From assembly GCA_016926595.1 (NCBI GenBank), contig JAFGOG010000117.1:1-6988 (forward strand): a DNA stretch of 6,988 bases. Direction: 5' to 3'. Under the pieces are notes generated by a model, which was not told the DNA's origin, made no database searches, and saw nothing but the letters and a program-made list of their open reading frames with translations. The position numbers and the translations under genes were made by a program. Positions 6,750 through 6,988 of this stretch are shown piece after piece; the stretch's first letter is position 1, and the number at the start of each line of letters is the position of its first letter. Origin of the DNA: Anaerolineae bacterium. Lineage in GTDB: Bacteria > Chloroflexota > Anaerolineae > JAAYZQ01.

Positions 6750-6988
6750 GAGGCGCCCCCATCTGCTCCCCAGCCGCAGGCGGCCCTGCATGTGGCGGGG
6801 ATCTCCGTCACGCACGTATAGGTAATGCTCGACCCCAGCCCGAGCAGGTCCAGGCCAAAATACCAGGGCCGCCATAGCCAGTACCAGGCCGGCGTATAGA
6901 TCGCCCACTTGAGAAAACGCCGGACCCCCTGGCGCGCCACCCGCTCGTCGATCAGCCACTCCAGGCTCCACGTCGACACCCGCTGCCC
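6746..6988 (-). CDS. C-terminal end of a gene cut by the window edge, probable methyltransferase
   Basis: Eighty codons are visible, open to the window edge, ending in a TGA that overlaps the ATG of the glycosyltransferase (ATGA). The visible part has a Trp-rich amphipathic stretch (AWYWLWRPWYFGLDLL) and then GLGSSITYTC. That end matches the tail of the downstream methyltransferase (GRGPEITLLC) at G-x-G-x-x-I-T-x-x-C, with five identical positions in the same register. Upstream, RVSTWSLEW resembles the region after the 'GF-x-V' strand of Methyltransf_23 proteins. A second class I SAM methyltransferase is therefore my best call, but the SAM motifs lie outside the window and a glycosyltransferase tail is not excluded. 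The last 20 or so residues, from VTEIPA on, look like a non-conserved extension and contain copy C of the short repeat. It is the first visible gene of the operon. Confidence 0.5.
   Translation of the reverse strand, partial: GQRVSTWSLEWLIDERVARQGVRRFLKWAIYTPAWYWLWRPWYFGLDLLGLGSSITYTCVTEIPATCRAACGWGADGGAS
6793..6808 (+). repeat. Dispersed short repeat, copy C (16-nt core)
   Basis: TGGCGGGGATCTCCGT matches copies A and B exactly over 16 nt but lacks their leading CCCC, so the small hairpin is lost here. It lies near the 3' end of the truncated upstream gene and encodes V-T-E-I-P-A, the same frame and peptide as copy B. It starts 113 bp from the matching base of copy B, on the other side of the ATGA gene junction. 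Confidence 0.55.

Noticed and set aside
5112..6971. A longer, 619-aa version of the GT39 enzyme starting at 6971.
   Set aside because: The extra 74 residues overlap the upstream gene's tail in another phase and have no family counterpart. The ATG at 6749 forms an ATGA junction and gives a normal N-terminus.

Overview
The window looks like GC-rich bacterial chromosome carrying envelope glycan functions. The best guess for the organism is a Chloroflexota (Anaerolineae-like) bacterium. That rests on the gene mix: GT-C glycosyltransferases of the PMT/GT39 type, a zinc-ribbon methyltransferase, an MprF/AglD-type membrane protein, and a secreted protein built from 'IQN...' beta-rich modules. No rRNA or marker gene is present, so the placement is an inference.

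Layout. Positions 1-1323 (+) hold the 3' part of a GT39-like membrane glycosyltransferase whose N-terminus lies outside the window. It converges on a minus-strand gene (2915-1494) for a secreted protein with four tandem modules of 108-121 residues. A strong hairpin terminator with a GCAA loop (minus-strand reading) separates the two. Upstream of the secreted gene, 2916-3166 is a regulatory region. It has a near-consensus housekeeping promoter (TTGACT, 17-nt spacer, TATGAT), a 16-nt inverted repeat covering the predicted transcription start, and a leader of about 150 nt.

Positions 3167-6988, all minus strand, form one compact operon. In transcription order it contains the tail of a probable methyltransferase, a GT39-family glycosyltransferase (545 aa), a zinc-ribbon class I SAM methyltransferase (308 aa), and a lysylphosphatidylglycerol-synthase-type transmembrane protein (332 aa). 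The junctions are an ATGA overlap, a 16-nt gap and a 3-nt gap. Together these genes fit assembly, modification and membrane handling of a lipid-linked or surface glycan; the exact product cannot be read from the sequence.

The most unusual structure is a short dispersed repeat, CCCCTGGCGGGGATCTCCGT, with two 20-nt copies and one 16-nt core copy between 5774 and 6808. Every copy lies inside coding sequence, but only in segments that look tolerant: an N-terminal tail, a C-terminal tail and an inter-helix loop. One copy is read in a different frame from the other two. No tRNA, rRNA, CRISPR array, insertion sequence or phage gene was seen.
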